The position numbers and the translations under genes were made by a program. 64,000 nt of DNA, from NCBI GenBank assembly GCA_022678445.1, contig JALBWU010000004.1:160070-224069 (forward strand), written 5' to 3'. This DNA is from Candidatus Aramenus sp. CH1 (lineage in GTDB: Archaea; Thermoproteota; Thermoprotei_A; Sulfolobales; Sulfolobaceae). The notes under the pieces were generated by a model. It did no database searches and was not told the origin of the DNA. It saw only the letters and a program-made list of their open reading frames with translations. Positions 20,013 through 31,083 of this stretch are shown one piece after another (within the stretch, counting starts at the first letter, position 1; the number at the start of each line of letters is the position of its first letter).

Positions 20013-21713
20013 TCAAGGTGCCTAGCGGTGCGAGAATCTTAGTTGATTCTCTAAAAAGAGAAGGAGTAAAGGTAGTGTTTGGAATACCAGGACTGTGGAA
20101 CATGCCCTTCTACGACGAGCTCTTTTACGACATCCAAAACGGGGAAATAAGACACGTGTTAATGAGGCATGAACAGGCTGCTGCCCACGCCGCTGACGGT
20201 TATGCGAGGGCGTCCGGCGTTCCAGGAGTATGCACGGCCACTTCTGGGCCCGGAGCAACTAACTTGGTCACAGGATTTATCACAGCGTACTGGGACAGCT
20301 CCCCCATAATAGGGATAACTGGGCAGGTAGTGAGGTCTGTAATAGGAAAGATGGCGTTCCAAGAATCCGATAACCCTGGCATCTTTAAGGACATAGCCAA
20401 GTACGTGGTGCAAGTAAAGGACATCCACGAGATACCCCAGTGGGTAAAGAACGCTTTCTACATAGCCACAACGGGCAGGCCAGGGCCCGTGTTAATAGAC
20501 ATACCAAGGGATGTACAGTTGGAGAAAGTTGAGGACATAGAGTGGCCAGAGAAGCCCTTAGTGCGGGGATACAAGCCCTTCAAGACGGTGATAGACCCCG
20601 TGAAAATAAAGAAGGCAGCTGAGCTGCTGTTGAACGCTGAAAAACCAATAATCTTGGCGGGAACGGGAGTGATGTGGTCAGGAGCAACGCCAGAGGTTCT
20701 CAAGTTAGCTGAGCTATTGGGTTCGCCAATAATTTCTACCCTTCCTGGTAAGTCCGCTATACCTCACGACCATCCACTGTACGTAGGTCCCATGGGCTAC
20801 TACGGAAGGGCTGAAGCGTCGATGGCCGCCCTAGAATCAGACGTGATGCTGGTAGTAGGGGCCAGGTTCAGCGACAGGACTGTCACCTCTTACGACGAAC
20901 TGGTGGAGACGAGGAAGAAGTTCATCATGGTCAACGTAGACCCCACGGACGCCGAGAGAGCCATTAAGGTTGACGTAGCCCTGCCAGGAGACGCCAAGAT
21001 AATACTGATGGAGCTAATCGACGCAGTAGCGAAGCTTGGAAGCAAAAAGGACCACACTGCGTGGCAGAAGAGGGTTAAGGAACTAAAGGAGTACTACGCC
21101 CAGTTCTACTACCACGATGAACCAAACAAAATGAAGCCGTGGAAGGTACTTAAGACGATCAGGAACGCCATACCTAGGGACTCCATAGTCACTACTGGAG
21201 TGGGCCAGCACCAGATGTGGTCTGAGGTGTTCTGGGAAGTCCTGGAGCCCAGGACTTTCATCTCCTCTACGGGAATGGGCACCATGGGCTTTGGTCTACC
21301 GGCTGCCATGGGAGCTAAGCTAGCTAGACCAGACAAGGTTGTAGTAGACCTAGACGGTGACGGCTCCTTCATGATGACCGGAAACAACTTAGCTACTGCA
21401 GTTGACGAGCACATCCCCGTAATATCCGTCATATTTGACAACAGGACCCTAGGCCTAGTAAGGCAGGTACAAGACTTGTTCCAGAGCAAAAGGATAGTAG
21501 GAGTAGACTATGGTCCATCTCCAGACTTCGTGAAGTACGCCGAGGCTTTCGGAGCCTTGGGCTTCAACGCGACCAGTTACGAAGAGCTAGAGAAATCCAT
21601 AAAGACCGCGATTAAGGAGGACATGCCAGCTGTAATTAGAGTCCCAATAGATAAGGAAGAACTAGCCTTACCCACATTACCTCCGGGTGGAAGGTTAAAA
21701 CAGGTGATCGTAC

Positions 21714-21736
<23 letters not shown>
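20009..21736 (+). CDS. ilvB: acetolactate synthase, catalytic subunit
   Basis: A thiamine diphosphate enzyme condensing two pyruvates (valine/leucine) or pyruvate and 2-oxobutyrate (isoleucine). The catalytic Glu is in MRHEQAAAHAADGYAR (about residue 52), the FAD-binding middle domain includes VGARFSDRT, and the ThDP motif is DLDGDGSFMMTGNNLATAV (about residues 447-465). It is 575 residues. The start is GTG 20009; GTG 20018 would also fit. It overlaps ilvN by 23 bases. Confidence 0.95.
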
Positions 21737-23073
<1,337 letters not shown>

Positions 23074-23090
23074 TTTTTATAAAACTACTT

Positions 23091-23522
23091 GTGAATTCAA
23101 GAAAGGCTAAGGGTAGTAACGTAGAAAGACAAGTTTTGTCCCTTTTGAGGGACAGGGGTTTTGCGGTGGTTAGGGCACCGGCTAGCGGAAGCAAGAGGAA
23201 AGACCCGGCCCCAGACATCATAGCGCTAAAACTTGGACAGATTGTCCTCATAGAGATGAAGAGCAGGAAACAGGGGAAAGTGTACATAACGAGGGAACAA
23301 GCTGAGGGCATAGCGGAGTTCGCAAGGAAGAGCGGTGGCGAGCTCTTTATAGGGGTCAAGTTACCTAGGCTACTCAAGTTCGTCCCGTTCTCAAAGGTAA
23401 AGAGGACAGAGGGAGGTAACTACGTAGTCGACGAAGAGCTCATAGAGGAAGGACTAGACATAGACGGCCTCACTAGGTACGTAGAGGCCAAAATAAGCAA
23501 GACGTTGGACTCATTCTTCTGA
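23091..23522 (+). CDS. hjc: Holliday junction resolvase Hjc
   Basis: An archaeal four-way junction endonuclease of the PD-(D/E)XK fold. Active-site residues are E12 (NVERQ), D42 (PAPDIIAL), E55 and K57 (LIEMKSRK). It is 143 residues; GTG start. It follows ilvC by 17 bases but is functionally unrelated. Its 3' end overlaps the convergent PIN-domain ATPase gene by 12 bases; in Sulfolobus islandicus the corresponding ATPase (PINA) interacts with Hjc. Confidence 0.95.
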   Translation: MNSRKAKGSNVERQVLSLLRDRGFAVVRAPASGSKRKDPAPDIIALKLGQIVLIEMKSRKQGKVYITREQAEGIAEFARKSGGELFIGVKLPRLLKFVPFSKVKRTEGGNYVVDEELIEEGLDIDGLTRYVEAKISKTLDSFF

Positions 23523-25061
23523 GCCGTTCTCGTCCTCGAGCCTTATCCTTATCCTAGTCCCCATTCTCTTTTCTAGCTTCTTTAGCTTGGAGTTCACTTT
23601 CCTGTTGAACTTTGATATCTGGGACTTTGGAATGCTCACTACGTACTCACCGTTCTCGTACTTCACGGTAGCGCCAGGGAGGGCCTCCTTGACCGCCCTC
23701 TCGATCCTCGACTCAGCGCTCTCCCTAGAGATCTTGCCCACAGGCACTATCATAGCTTGTTCTCCGAACACGTAGATCTCGTACTCCACGCTATCTGTCA
23801 GGAAGTCCTTTATCTCGACCACTGGCCTAGCGAGATCCGCCTCTTTCATTCCAGATGGCACCTTAACTGACATCTCTAAGCTGTAGACCTTGGCAACTGC
23901 CCCGTTGTTTATGAACACGACGGTGTCCAAGATATTTGGAATAGTACCCAGGTCGACTCTATTAAGGAACCTGTGGATGGCGTCTATTGGCGTTGTGGCG
24001 TGAACTACGCCTATCATACCGATCCCCGCGAGTCTGAGGTCTATGTAGAGCTTGAAGTCCTCGTCGTTCCTCATCTCATCGTAAACAGTGTAGTCTGGCC
24101 TGCTCAAGAGTAGGATGTCGTGGAGCTCCCCTATCTCAGCGTAGTTCTTCGAGTACTGGGTTATCTCTGGGGGCAGGTGCATGTCCCTGGGGGACTCAAT
24201 GGTCTTCACGACCTTGCCCAGCCTCATGTAGTACTCCGATAGGGCCTGGGCAAAGGTCGTCTTCCCCATTCCGGGGGAACCGGCAATGAGGATCCCCTCG
24301 GCCCTCTCCTTTAGTCTCTGGAGTAGCTTGGGGTCGAGGTCGTAATCCTCGAGCTTCTTCCTCGTTACTGGACGAGTTATTGTTATTTCCCAACCGTCGC
24401 TCAACGGGGGCCTAGTGATCACAATCCTGTAGTTGCCGAGCTGGATTATCGTCGACCCCCTTCTCTCTATCTCTATGAAGGATCCCTTAACGTTCTTTAT
24501 TGCGTTCATTATCTCGTAGACGAGCCTCTTGAGGTGGTTCGCGTCAGTGACTTCGCTGGAAAGGGTAACAAACTTCCAGTTTCCAGGGACTCCCTTCTTG
24601 GCTTTGGGCAAAGTGTCTTCTTTCAAGTGTACGCTCATGGTCTGGTCGTCGAAGAACTTCTCTATTGAGAGCTCCTGCATCTCCCCGCCCAAGTAAACGG
24701 TCTCAATGCCCAAGAATTCGCATATCCTCTTCTGTAGCTCGTCTGCAGTCACCACTGCACATTCCCTGTTCTGACAGTACTCCCTCAGTTGCTCGTTCAC
24801 GTCTTTACCGCGACTTTCCCCCACGATTTCGAATGAGAATAAGTACTTCTCCGAGAGCTCCTTTAGCCTGTTTACCTCGTCTAGGGAGAGCTCTCCGCTC
24901 ACTATCCCTTCCCTAGTCTCCCTCTCTAGTTCCTCCAGGAGGGCCCTATGGATAAGCACGTTACCGTAGATGAGGTTCTTTTCTATGTACCTTGACACGC
25001 CGTGAAGTAACGCGCTTTTATCTGGCAATAATTCTTTTACGGACAAAAGTTCTTTCCCCAC
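23511..25061 (-). CDS. PIN-domain ATPase (PINA-like Holliday junction migration ATPase)
   Basis: A 516-residue protein with an N-terminal PIN domain (about residues 1-150, GNVLIHRALLEELE and AVVTADELQ), a central PilT/VirB11-type ATPase (Walker A GSPGMGKTTFA near residue 267, Walker B-like TVYDEMRNDED near 325, VHATTPIDA sensor) and a basic KH-like C-terminus. This architecture is that of PINA, reported in Sulfolobus islandicus as a hexameric branch-migration ATPase. Adjacency to hjc strengthens the assignment. It acts in homologous recombination and fork repair. Confidence 0.85.
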   Translation of the reverse strand: MGKELLSVKELLPDKSALLHGVSRYIEKNLIYGNVLIHRALLEELERETREGIVSGELSLDEVNRLKELSEKYLFSFEIVGESRGKDVNEQLREYCQNRECAVVTADELQKRICEFLGIETVYLGGEMQELSIEKFFDDQTMSVHLKEDTLPKAKKGVPGNWKFVTLSSEVTDANHLKRLVYEIMNAIKNVKGSFIEIERRGSTIIQLGNYRIVITRPPLSDGWEITITRPVTRKKLEDYDLDPKLLQRLKERAEGILIAGSPGMGKTTFAQALSEYYMRLGKVVKTIESPRDMHLPPEITQYSKNYAEIGELHDILLLSRPDYTVYDEMRNDEDFKLYIDLRLAGIGMIGVVHATTPIDAIHRFLNRVDLGTIPNILDTVVFINNGAVAKVYSLEMSVKVPSGMKEADLARPVVEIKDFLTDSVEYEIYVFGEQAMIVPVGKISRESAESRIERAVKEALPGATVKYENGEYVVSIPKSQISKFNRKVNSKLKKLEKRMGTRIRIRLEDENGSEE

Positions 25062-25095
25062 TATTACTTAATTTTTTGAGAAGAGCGTTAAAAAA

Positions 25096-25698
25096 CTATT
25101 TCTTTATCGTGGACAAGAAGTACTCGTGTACCGCTGTAGTCCCTGAGAGCTCCGGATGGAACGTGGTAGCGAGCATGTTGTCCTCTTGAACCATTACTTT
25201 GCTCTCGCCGAACGACAGTAACTCCTTTGTCCTTCCCCACACCTTAGTTATTGCTGGAGCTCTAATGAAAACTACCTTCGCCTTGCCTCCTCCAATGACC
25301 GAGAAGTCCAGGACTGCCTCGAAGCTCTCCCTCTGTCTCCCGTAATAGTTCCTCACCATTGTAGCGTCCATTACGCCGAGTAGGGGTTGGGACTTCTTCC
25401 CGACCTTCGCGTCTGTCACTTCTTTGGCCAACATAATTGCCCCAGCGCAAGTACCCATGACCGGAAGTCCTTGAGATACCTTTTCCTTTAACATGTCGAG
25501 TACGCCTAACTTCTGGGCAACTATGCCAATGGTAGTGCTCTCTCCCCCTGGGATTATTACCCCGTCGACTTGGGACAGCTCAGACGGCTTCTTTACTTTG
25601 ACTACCTCCCCTTGGATCGACAGCGCGTCCATGGCCCTCTTCAGCTGGAGGACGTGCTCCTCGAAGCTCCCCTGGTAGGCTATAACTCCTACCTTCAC
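25096..25698 (-). CDS. pdxT: pyridoxal 5'-phosphate synthase, glutaminase subunit
   Basis: Provides ammonia to PdxS for vitamin B6 synthesis. The catalytic Cys is in GTCAGAIML near residue 84, and the His-Glu pair is in TTFHPELSG near residue 178. The oxyanion glycine loop is [11 protein letters not shown]. It is 200 residues. Its ATG overlaps the pdxS stop by four bases, so the two subunits are coupled. Confidence 0.95.
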   Translation of the reverse strand: MKVGVIAYQGSFEEHVLQLKRAMDALSIQGEVVKVKKPSELSQVDGVIIPGGESTTIGIVAQKLGVLDMLKEKVSQGLPVMGTCAGAIMLAKEVTDAKVGKKSQPLLGVMDATMVRNYYGRQRESFEAVLDFSVIGGGKAKVVFIRAPAITKVWGRTKELLSFGESKVMVQEDNMLATTFHPELSGTTAVHEYFLSTIKK

Positions 25699-26711
25699 AG
25701 TCCCCTCACCTGCAGTAGTTCCTCTGGCTTGAGCGTCTTTATGTCAATCCCCATCATCGACTTCTGCTCGCTTATCATCTTCTGCGCCTCAAGGACTATC
25801 TCAGGGTACTCCCAGTTAGCGGTAGCAAGGACTACTGCCTTAGCCCTTTCCAGGTGGTCTTGGCTCTTGAATATCCCCGACCCAACAAAGATACCGTCTG
25901 AGCCCAACCACATCATCAGCGCAGCATCTGCTGGCGTAGCTATCCCTCCGGCGGCGAAGTTGACTATGGGCAACCTCCTTAGTTTAGCTACTAACTCCAC
26001 AAGCTGATAAGGTACCTGGTACTCTCTGGCCTTTTTCACCCTGTCTTCCTCCTCCATGAAAACTAGGCTCTTTATCTCGCTGTTCATGAGCTTCATGTGC
26101 TTTACTGCTTCGCTTACGTTTCCTGTCCCGGGCTCGCCTTTTGTCCTTATCATCGACGTCCCCTCTGTAATCCTCCTCAAGGCCTCCCCCAAGTTCCTCG
26201 CCCCGTTGACAAAGGGAACCTTGAACTCCCACTTGTTGATGTGGTGCTCCTCATCTGCGGGAGTCAAGACCTCGCTCTCGTCTATCATGTCCACGCCAAG
26301 GGCCTCAAGAACCTTAGCCTCGTAGTAGTGGCCTATCCTCACCTTGGCCATTACGGGTATCGTAATGGAGTTCATTACCTCCTCTATTACCTTTGGGTCC
26401 GCCATCCTCGCCACACCTCCCGCTTTCCTAACGTCGTAGGGCAACTTGTCCAGTACCATTACCGCAGTTGCCCCGGCCTCCTCAGCTATCTTCGCCTGCT
26501 CAACGTTAGTCACGTCCATGACCACGCCACCCTTCTGGAAGATGGGGAAAGCATGCTTTACCCTGACTGTCCCCTCGCTCACTTCTGGGATGTCCTTCTG
26601 CAGTTCCGGAGTGAAAGTAAGCAGGCCGCTGTCCTTGAGCACGTCCTTAAACTCGGCGAGCTTGTAAAAGAACTCCTCGATCTCGTTAAAGGACAAGGAA
26701 TATAGCCGCAT
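25695..26711 (-). CDS. pdxS: pyridoxal 5'-phosphate synthase, synthase subunit
   Basis: A TIM-barrel enzyme building PLP from ribose 5-phosphate, glyceraldehyde 3-phosphate and ammonia. The conserved lysines lie in [20 protein letters not shown] and [14 protein letters not shown], and the phosphate loop in [17 protein letters not shown]. It is 338 residues with a longer N-terminus than bacterial forms, as in other Sulfolobales. A TATA-like CTTTTAATCC about 26 bases before the ATG suggests a leaderless mRNA. Confidence 0.95.
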   Translation of the reverse strand: MRLYSLSFNEIEEFFYKLAEFKDVLKDSGLLTFTPELQKDIPEVSEGTVRVKHAFPIFQKGGVVMDVTNVEQAKIAEEAGATAVMVLDKLPYDVRKAGGVARMADPKVIEEVMNSITIPVMAKVRIGHYYEAKVLEALGVDMIDESEVLTPADEEHHINKWEFKVPFVNGARNLGEALRRITEGTSMIRTKGEPGTGNVSEAVKHMKLMNSEIKSLVFMEEEDRVKKAREYQVPYQLVELVAKLRRLPIVNFAAGGIATPADAALMMWLGSDGIFVGSGIFKSQDHLERAKAVVLATANWEYPEIVLEAQKMISEQKSMMGIDIKTLKPEELLQVRGL

Positions 26712-26756
26712 AAAAAAAGATAAACGTGCGAGGATTAAAAGTATTTCTTAACGCCT

Positions 26757-27044
26757 TTAGAACGAGGTAGCCCTCGACTTCCTTTCGCTCTCGGCCCTTA
26801 TCTTCACTATCCCAAAGTGGACCGCGCAGTTAATGCAGTAACACTTCGTCACCGAGTACCTCGGAATTATGGCGCCCTTCTTCTCCAACTCAGCGGCCAA
26901 GGTTGCGTCGACGAGACTGTAGGGCCTTGTTACACATATTGCCTTGTCCTCAGGGATCCTCGCACCACAGTTATCGCAAGTTATGTAGCCAACGTGGCCC
27001 TTGTCGCCCTTCCTTCTGCCCCTGTTCTCCCTTTTCTTAGGCAA
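26757..27044 (-). CDS. rps26e: 30S ribosomal protein S26e
   Basis: An archaeal/eukaryal-type small-subunit protein near the mRNA exit channel. The zinc ribbon is CDNCG near residue 23 and CYCINC near residue 68, and the N-terminus is the basic PKKRENRGRRKGDKG tail. It is 95 residues with a TTG start. It lies between proS and pdxS on the same strand. Confidence 0.95.
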   Translation of the reverse strand: MPKKRENRGRRKGDKGHVGYITCDNCGARIPEDKAICVTRPYSLVDATLAAELEKKGAIIPRYSVTKCYCINCAVHFGIVKIRAESERKSRATSF

Positions 27045-27076
27045 ATCAACACCCTAAACATATCACTCGTCGGTTT

Positions 27077-28522
27077 CTAATAAGTTTTTGCTATCCTCAG
27101 AACTGTTTTGGCGGGCTTTTTACAGACCACGCAGGGGTCAGAGGTCTTCCTGTCCTCTAAAGGTATGCCCTTAACCTTCGCGTTGGTCATTTCCTCTACC
27201 TTGAGACCGCAAGACTCCTCGCCACACCAAGGTACTTCCACTATCATTCCTTCCTCTAGCAAGCTGTTTGCCTCCTCCACACTCTTGGCGTAGCGTATCC
27301 TCAAGTTCAGGTTTTCCCACGCCCTCTTCCTGAGGTTCTGCGTAATGTCATCCATGAGCTTCTTGACTTCCTCTAAGACGTTTTCGAACTTTACCACTTT
27401 ACCTTCCAACGTGTCCCTCCTCTTCAGAGTAACCGAGGAGTTCTGGAGCTCCCTGAGACCTACCTCCGCCCTTATGGGAACCCCCTTGATCTCCCATATG
27501 TAGAACTTCTCACCGGGAGTCTTGTCCATGTCCTTATCCACTGTTACCTTAACTCCACCTTCCTCTAGCTTCTTCCTCAGCTTCTCCGCATAGTCAATTA
27601 CTTTGCTAGTGCCCTCTTGCTCCTTGGCTGGAATGGGGATCACCACAACTTGAATGGGAGCTACAGAGGGGACTAGGACAGCGCCCCTGTCGTCTCCATG
27701 TATGGAGATAAGCGAGGCGATGACCCTCTCCGAGATACCGTAGCTTGTCTGGTGCGGGTAGTCGAGGGTTCCGTCCTCCTTTTGGATCTTATAGTCAAAG
27801 GCCTTAGTGAAGTGTTGCCCCAAGTGGTGGGCTGTGCCTATCTGGAGCGTCCTCCCGTCGGGCATGAGGGTGTCAAAGGCGTAAGTAACCACTGCCCCAG
27901 GGAACTTGTCCCACTCTGGCCTCTGCGAAATGACGTAGGGTATGCCTAGCTCGTCGAAGAACTTCTTGTAGATCTCTATGGCCTCCTTCACCTGTCTCAT
28001 GGCGTCGTCGAAGTCCACGTGTAACGTGTGTGCCTCCTTGAATGTGGTCACCTCCCTGAGCCTTATTAGCGGCTTGGTGGCCTTGGTCTCGTATCTAAAG
28101 ACGCTCACTATTTGGTAGTACTTCTTTGGCAACTGCTTGTAGCTCTTTATCCAAAGGCTCTCCATGTACGTTATCGCGGTCTCCGAGGTAGGTCTTAGCG
28201 CTAGCTTCACATCCAGCTCCTCGCTCCCCCCTTTCGTTATCCAGTACACCTCTTCCTCGAACCCCTTGATGTGCTCAGACTCCTTTTTCAGCAAGCTGTC
28301 TGGAATGAGCATTGGGAAGAGCACTTCCTCGTGCCCTGTTTCGTCGAGCAGTTTCCTGATTAAGTCCACTACAGCCTTCCTGAGCTTAAAGCCGTAAGGT
28401 AACCATATCCCTACCCCCTTCAGAGGGTACCTGCCGTAGTCGTAGAACTCTCCCTCAAATAAAACCCAGTCCAACCACTCGCTGAAGTTCTTGCTCCACT
28501 TCTCCCTCTTAATCTCCACCAT
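27077..28522 (-). CDS. proS: prolyl-tRNA synthetase
   Basis: A class II synthetase of the archaeal/eukaryal short form (481 residues, no internal editing domain). Motif 2 is in [21 protein letters not shown] and motif 3 in [24 protein letters not shown]. The C-terminal zinc-binding segment [12 protein letters not shown] followed by [18 protein letters not shown] is typical of this form. It begins at an ATG just upstream of a purine-rich tract. Confidence 0.96.
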   Translation of the reverse strand: MVEIKREKWSKNFSEWLDWVLFEGEFYDYGRYPLKGVGIWLPYGFKLRKAVVDLIRKLLDETGHEEVLFPMLIPDSLLKKESEHIKGFEEEVYWITKGGSEELDVKLALRPTSETAITYMESLWIKSYKQLPKKYYQIVSVFRYETKATKPLIRLREVTTFKEAHTLHVDFDDAMRQVKEAIEIYKKFFDELGIPYVISQRPEWDKFPGAVVTYAFDTLMPDGRTLQIGTAHHLGQHFTKAFDYKIQKEDGTLDYPHQTSYGISERVIASLISIHGDDRGAVLVPSVAPIQVVVIPIPAKEQEGTSKVIDYAEKLRKKLEEGGVKVTVDKDMDKTPGEKFYIWEIKGVPIRAEVGLRELQNSSVTLKRRDTLEGKVVKFENVLEEVKKLMDDITQNLRKRAWENLNLRIRYAKSVEEANSLLEEGMIVEVPWCGEESCGLKVEEMTNAKVKGIPLEDRKTSDPCVVCKKPAKTVLRIAKTY

Positions 28523-28569
28523 AGGAAAAAAGGAAAAAAGGAAAGCTTAAAAACTCTTTTACCTTATCG

Positions 28570-28875
28570 TCAGATCTTTGCGAATAACATTAGAAGTCCG
28601 AACAGTATTCCGTACACCGCAAGTCCTTCGCCGATGATGACGAAGATCAGCACTGTGCCGAACATGTCCCTCCTTTCTGTGAGGACTCCTATTCCAGCAG
28701 CAGCTGCCATTCCCACTGCTACTCCTGCTCCCACGACTGCCAGTCCTATAGCAAGCCCTGCCCCTATGTTGATACCTTCAAACCCCTGCGCGGTGTCTGA
28801 AGGCGCTTGTGCGCCTGCTACTAAAGCTGATAGAACTAGAGGTAGTGTTAACAACAAAAGGTATTTTCTCTCCAT
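28570..28875 (-). CDS. atpK: A-type ATP synthase proteolipid subunit K
   Basis: Forms the membrane ion-translocating ring. A cleavable-looking N-terminal hydrophobic peptide ([24 protein letters not shown]) precedes two transmembrane helices at about residues 37-61 and 75-99. The ion-binding Glu lies in [11 protein letters not shown]. It is 101 residues, as in Sulfolobus. Last gene of the ATP synthase operon. Confidence 0.93.
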   Translation of the reverse strand: MERKYLLLLTLPLVLSALVAGAQAPSDTAQGFEGINIGAGLAIGLAVVGAGVAVGMAAAAGIGVLTERRDMFGTVLIFVIIGEGLAVYGILFGLLMLFAKI

Positions 28876-28891
28876 TTGAACTCCCCACTTA

Positions 28892-29053
28892 TTACTTAGA
28901 TATTTCCTTTAAAGCCTTTCTCTTGATCTCCTGCAATTCCTTCTCCTTGTTTTTCAGCACGTTGTTGTACTCCTCCGTTAACTTCTGTAGTATTTCCGCT
29001 TTAGTTGCGTCCAATTTTGCCTTTATTATTGAGATGTACTTTTCAGCCTCCAC
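28892..29053 (-). CDS. A-type ATP synthase small epsilon subunit
   Basis: A 53-residue, charged, fully helical protein ([20 protein letters not shown] at the N-terminus, [18 protein letters not shown] at the end). It begins at a GTG that overlaps the atpD stop by 11 bases and ends 16 bases before atpK. In Sulfolobus acidocaldarius the operon has a small epsilon gene in this exact place between gamma (D) and the proteolipid. Easily missed because of its size. The coiled-coil character suggests a stalk role; its function is not established. Confidence 0.8.
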   Translation of the reverse strand: MEAEKYISIIKAKLDATKAEILQKLTEEYNNVLKNKEKELQEIKRKALKEISK

Positions 29054-29684
29054 TTGCCCTCCTCCTCTGTAGTACTCTCCTTGTGAACTTAAGTCTTATG
29101 AAGTCGTCCCTCGCCCTGTCACTTAGTATGCCCCTAATGTACTTTATAGAACTAGTGTAGAAGGGCAATATACTGGAGTCTATGGCGTTAATTAGGCGTT
29201 GCGTCTTCCTCAGTTCTGCCACCAGCGACCTTATGGTCGACTCTAACTCCACTAGCTTTATAACCTTGATCAACGCTTCCCTCATCTCATCGTACGACTG
29301 GGAGAGATAGGGAGATACCTCTACCTCGCTAAAGGGCTTCTCCGGAATACTGCTTGGTTCTAGTTCAGTAAACGGTATCTTAACCCCGAATATGACCTTA
29401 GTCGAGCTCTTGACGTTAAGCTTCACAGACTGGGAGTTGGCTATGTTCTCAATGTTGGTGATACCCTCGTCTGTGACTGCTTGAAGGAAGGAGCTGTAAA
29501 CCTCCTTGAGGCTCTGGTTAACCTCAGAGTATAGTTTCTCGTACTCAGCAGCGTAAGTCCTAAGGTATATGAGAAGGACTTCCCTTTTGTTCTCCAACAA
29601 CCTCTTTATCGTGGTGACTATCTTCAGCTGGTTCCTAAGCTGGATCAAGTTGATCTTTGTGGGCAGTACCTTCTGCGAGCTCAT
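29043..29684 (-). CDS. atpD: A-type ATP synthase subunit D (gamma, central stalk)
   Basis: A rotary central shaft protein. Long coiled-coil helices at both ends frame a short globular part: N-terminal [29 protein letters not shown] and C-terminal [17 protein letters not shown]. It is 213 residues. ATG start overlapping the atpB stop; its own stop lies inside the epsilon gene. Confidence 0.93.
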   Translation of the reverse strand: MSSQKVLPTKINLIQLRNQLKIVTTIKRLLENKREVLLIYLRTYAAEYEKLYSEVNQSLKEVYSSFLQAVTDEGITNIENIANSQSVKLNVKSSTKVIFGVKIPFTELEPSSIPEKPFSEVEVSPYLSQSYDEMREALIKVIKLVELESTIRSLVAELRKTQRLINAIDSSILPFYTSSIKYIRGILSDRARDDFIRLKFTRRVLQRRRASGG

Positions 29685-31081
29685 TTCTTACCACGGTAAG
29701 CTGGATGATACTTCTTGATATAGGATGTCTTTATGTTTGTCAACTCACTCTCTGGGAGGATTGAAAGTACGTCCCAGCCTATGTCCAGAGTGGTCTCAAC
29801 GCTCCTGTTCTCGTTTACTCCCTGCATTATGAACTTCCTTTCGAAGGCCTCTCCAAAGAGGAGGTACTTCTTGTCCACCTCAGAGAGGCTATCCTCGCCT
29901 ATTATCGCGGCCAGTCCCCTGGTGTCTATTGCCCTAGCGTAGGAGGCAAAGAGCTGGTTCTGGAGGTCCTTGTGGTCATCTCTCGTCTTGCCCTCTCCTA
30001 TCCCGTCCTTGCCAAGCCTAGAGAGGCTCATGAGGACGTTTATTGGCGGGTAAATACCCTTGTTGTAAAGCGCCCTGTCCAAGACTATTTGTCCCTCAGT
30101 GATGTAACCAGTTAGGTCTGGGATAGGGTGAGTCATGTCGTCGTTGGGCATGGTCAGGATTGGCATCTGGGTTATGGAACCCTTCTTTCCCTTTACCTTT
30201 CCAGCCCTCTCGTAGATCGTAGCTAGGTCAGTGTACATATATCCCGGGTAACCTCCCCTGCCAGGGATCTCTTCCTTGGAAGCACTGATCTCCCTGAGGG
30301 CTTCGCAGTAGTTGGTCATGTCTATTAGAATGGCTAGGACATGCATCTCCTTCTCAAACGCCAAGTACTCCGCTAACGTTAGGGCAGTCCTTGGGGTCAA
30401 AATCTTGGTCATTGGTGGTTCGTTGGCCAAGCTCATTACCATGGCTACCCTGTTTATCGCCCCAGTCTCCTCGAAGAACTTCCTGAAGAACAACGCCTCG
30501 TCGTACCTTATTCCTATAGCCCCGAACACTACGGCGAAGTTGCTCTCCTCTCCCAGTACTGTTGCCTGCTTGGCTATCTGCGCTGCTAGGATGTTCCCTG
30601 GGAGACCGCTTCCACTGTATATTGGCAACTTCTGCCCCCTAAGGAGGGGGTTCATCCCATCTATTGCCGAGATACCCGTCTGGATAAACTCCTCGGGGTA
30701 TTCTCTTACTGCTGGGTTTATGGCGGAGCCGTTTATGTCCCTCTTCTCTCCGGAAATTACTGGGGGGCCATTGTCGAGGGGATCGCCCAAGGGGCCAAAT
30801 ATCCTTCCCAGCATTTCGTCAGATATCTTGACCTCAAGTCCCCTGCCTAGGAACTTCACAGTAGAAGAAGACGGAGAGATCCCAGTGGTTCCCTCGAACA
30901 CTTGTACTACCGCGTTACCCAAGTAGCTGTCTACAACTATCCCCCTTCTCTTCTCGCCGTTGGGCAACTCTATCTCGACGAGCTCGTTGTAGGCAGCGTC
31001 AGTAACCCCCTGTACTACCATCAGAGTTCCTCTGATGCTCGAAATATTTGAATATTCTCTTACATTAATTGTTTTCTCCAT
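29681..31081 (-). CDS. atpB: A-type ATP synthase subunit B (non-catalytic)
   Basis: The regulatory nucleotide-binding subunit of the A3B3 head. The P-loop is degenerate (YSGSGLPGN near residue 155), which is diagnostic for B subunits. The arginine-finger region and family core [13 protein letters not shown] are present. It is about 466 residues. I chose ATG 31081 ([12 protein letters not shown]); an overlapping TTG at 31087 inside the atpA stop is possible. Confidence 0.95.
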   Translation of the reverse strand: MEKTINVREYSNISSIRGTLMVVQGVTDAAYNELVEIELPNGEKRRGIVVDSYLGNAVVQVFEGTTGISPSSSTVKFLGRGLEVKISDEMLGRIFGPLGDPLDNGPPVISGEKRDINGSAINPAVREYPEEFIQTGISAIDGMNPLLRGQKLPIYSGSGLPGNILAAQIAKQATVLGEESNFAVVFGAIGIRYDEALFFRKFFEETGAINRVAMVMSLANEPPMTKILTPRTALTLAEYLAFEKEMHVLAILIDMTNYCEALREISASKEEIPGRGGYPGYMYTDLATIYERAGKVKGKKGSITQMPILTMPNDDMTHPIPDLTGYITEGQIVLDRALYNKGIYPPINVLMSLSRLGKDGIGEGKTRDDHKDLQNQLFASYARAIDTRGLAAIIGEDSLSEVDKKYLLFGEAFERKFIMQGVNENRSVETTLDIGWDVLSILPESELTNIKTSYIKKYHPAYRGKK

Positions 31082-31083
31082 TA

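Noticed and set aside
24196..24393. Minus-strand 65-codon frame inside the PINA gene
   Set aside because: Shadow of the ATPase gene in another frame, with Arg/Pro/Gly-rich non-protein-like composition.
26097..26705. 202-codon plus-strand frame opposite pdxS
   Set aside because: Antisense shadow of pdxS with unusual His/Tyr/Leu-rich composition and no promoter.
30312..30926. 204-codon plus-strand frame opposite atpB
   Set aside because: Antisense shadow. Long open shadows are expected here from the codon bias, and atpB is certain.
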